From positions 1 to 12,820 of the forward strand of contig JAIQGB010000124.1 of assembly GCA_020072905.1 (NCBI GenBank): 12,820 bases of DNA. The letters are read 5' to 3'. This document shows positions 12,264 to 12,820 of the stretch, one piece after another. Position 1 is the first letter of the stretch. Each line of letters starts with the position of its first letter. A model generated the notes under the pieces. It was not told the DNA's origin, did not search any database, and saw only the letters and a program-made list of their open reading frames with translations. Source of the DNA: Terriglobia bacterium. GTDB taxonomy: Bacteria; Acidobacteriota; Terriglobia; UBA7540. A program made the position numbers and the translations under genes.

Positions 12264-12820
12264 TAAACGAGGCGCATGGCCTCCGGCAGGTAATCCAGCA
12301 AATCCCCCGCGATGAGTGAGGCCTCGCCGATCTTCCGCGCCGCGAGATCTCCGGCCAGGCCATGCAGGAAAGCTCCCGCTGCGACTACCTCGGTTGCCGA
12401 GCGTTTTGGATACTGCGCCAACAATCCGGAAATCAAGCCGGTCAGGACGTCGCCCGTTCCTCCCGTCGCCATGCCCGGATTGCCCGTCGGGTTGACCCAC
12501 ACATTGCCGTCGGGCGCCGCGGTAAGCGTGCGGGAACCTTTGAGCACCAGCGTGACTTGATGTTGGCGCGCAAACTCCCTCGCCGCATCAATGCGGCGCG
12601 CCAGGATTTCCGCCGTCGTCCTACCGGTCAGCCGCGCCATCTCACCCGGATGGGGCGTCAGAACTCGCACCCGGCCTTCCGCCCGCAAGCCCTCCGCGCA
12701 GCCCGCGAAGGCATTCAAGCCATCCGCGTCGAGCACGACCGGGAGGGGATAACGATTGACGACCGTGCGCACGAACTCCGCTGTCTCCCGCGCCGTGCCG
12801 ATGCCCGGGCCGACGGCGAG
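12263..12820 (-). CDS. nnrD: ADP/ATP-dependent NAD(P)HX dehydratase domain (NnrD), 5' part outside the window
   Basis: Repairs hydrated NAD(P)H by nucleotide-driven dehydration. The 185 visible residues have no stop to the window edge and begin LAVGPGIGTARETAEF, the Gly-rich substrate loop. PVVLDADGLNAF, LTPHPGEMARLTG, LVLKGSRTL and NPTGNPGMATGGTGDVLTGLISGLL follow, the last holding the nucleotide-binding GTGD. A GTG at 12772 lies inside the domain and is not the true start. Most bacteria carry this domain fused behind an epimerase (NnrE) domain in one protein; whether that is so here cannot be seen. Its stop overlaps the tsaE start by one base. Confidence 0.93.
   Translation of the reverse strand, partial: LAVGPGIGTARETAEFVRTVVNRYPLPVVLDADGLNAFAGCAEGLRAEGRVRVLTPHPGEMARLTGRTTAEILARRIDAAREFARQHQVTLVLKGSRTLTAAPDGNVWVNPTGNPGMATGGTGDVLTGLISGLLAQYPKRSATEVVAAGAFLHGLAGDLAARKIGEASLIAGDLLDYLPEAMRLV

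Overview
This is a GC-rich bacterial chromosome segment that is mostly housekeeping. The lineage is inferred, not proven. The order (amidase tail)-GerMN protein-RNase PH-RdgB, a HemQ-type protein, many exported enzymes and a probable selenoprotein fit Acidobacteriota best, possibly as a metagenome-derived genome. No rRNA, tRNA, phage, insertion sequence with a transposase, or CRISPR array was found.

Layout. Positions 1-2926 (+ strand) hold the last codons of a probable cell-wall amidase, a membrane-anchored GerMN protein, RNase PH, the RdgB/HAM1 nucleotide-sanitising pyrophosphatase, and a Pal/OmpA-like lipoprotein. A probable extended -10 promoter at about 3077 precedes a HemQ-type (chlorite dismutase family) gene whose 5' end is out of frame with the rest. 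A heptamer-repeat spacer that can fold into a 20-bp stem separates it from endonuclease III (3977-4669). A 163-bp palindromic, MITE/REP-like element (4711-4873) ends exactly at the stop codon of the next gene.

Positions 4871-8709 are on the - strand, transcribed from right to left: ispH with a good sigma70-type promoter, then a Tat-signal DegT-family aminotransferase, then a signal-peptide acetamidase/formamidase. Divergent from ispH lie an exported peroxiredoxin-like gene and a YiiM-like MOSC gene (8890-10141, + strand). From the right edge, a compact - strand cluster runs nnrD (cut by the window), tsaE, a PqiC-like lipoprotein and a FabI/FabL-type SDR (12820-10361).

The main find is at 8890-9462. 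Two open reading frames in the same phase are separated by a single TGA at 9115-9117. The TGA sits where relatives carry the first Cys of a CxxC motif (FYRGYW-U-PYC). An 8-bp hairpin with a GGG loop begins 13 nt after the TGA, in the right place and form for a bacterial SECIS. This reads as an exported UxxC peroxiredoxin-like selenoprotein that ordinary annotation would split into two fragments. Secondary points are the hemQ frameshift, the Tat-exported aminotransferase, the heptamer arrays (one of which encodes the RdgB N terminus) and the palindromic element.
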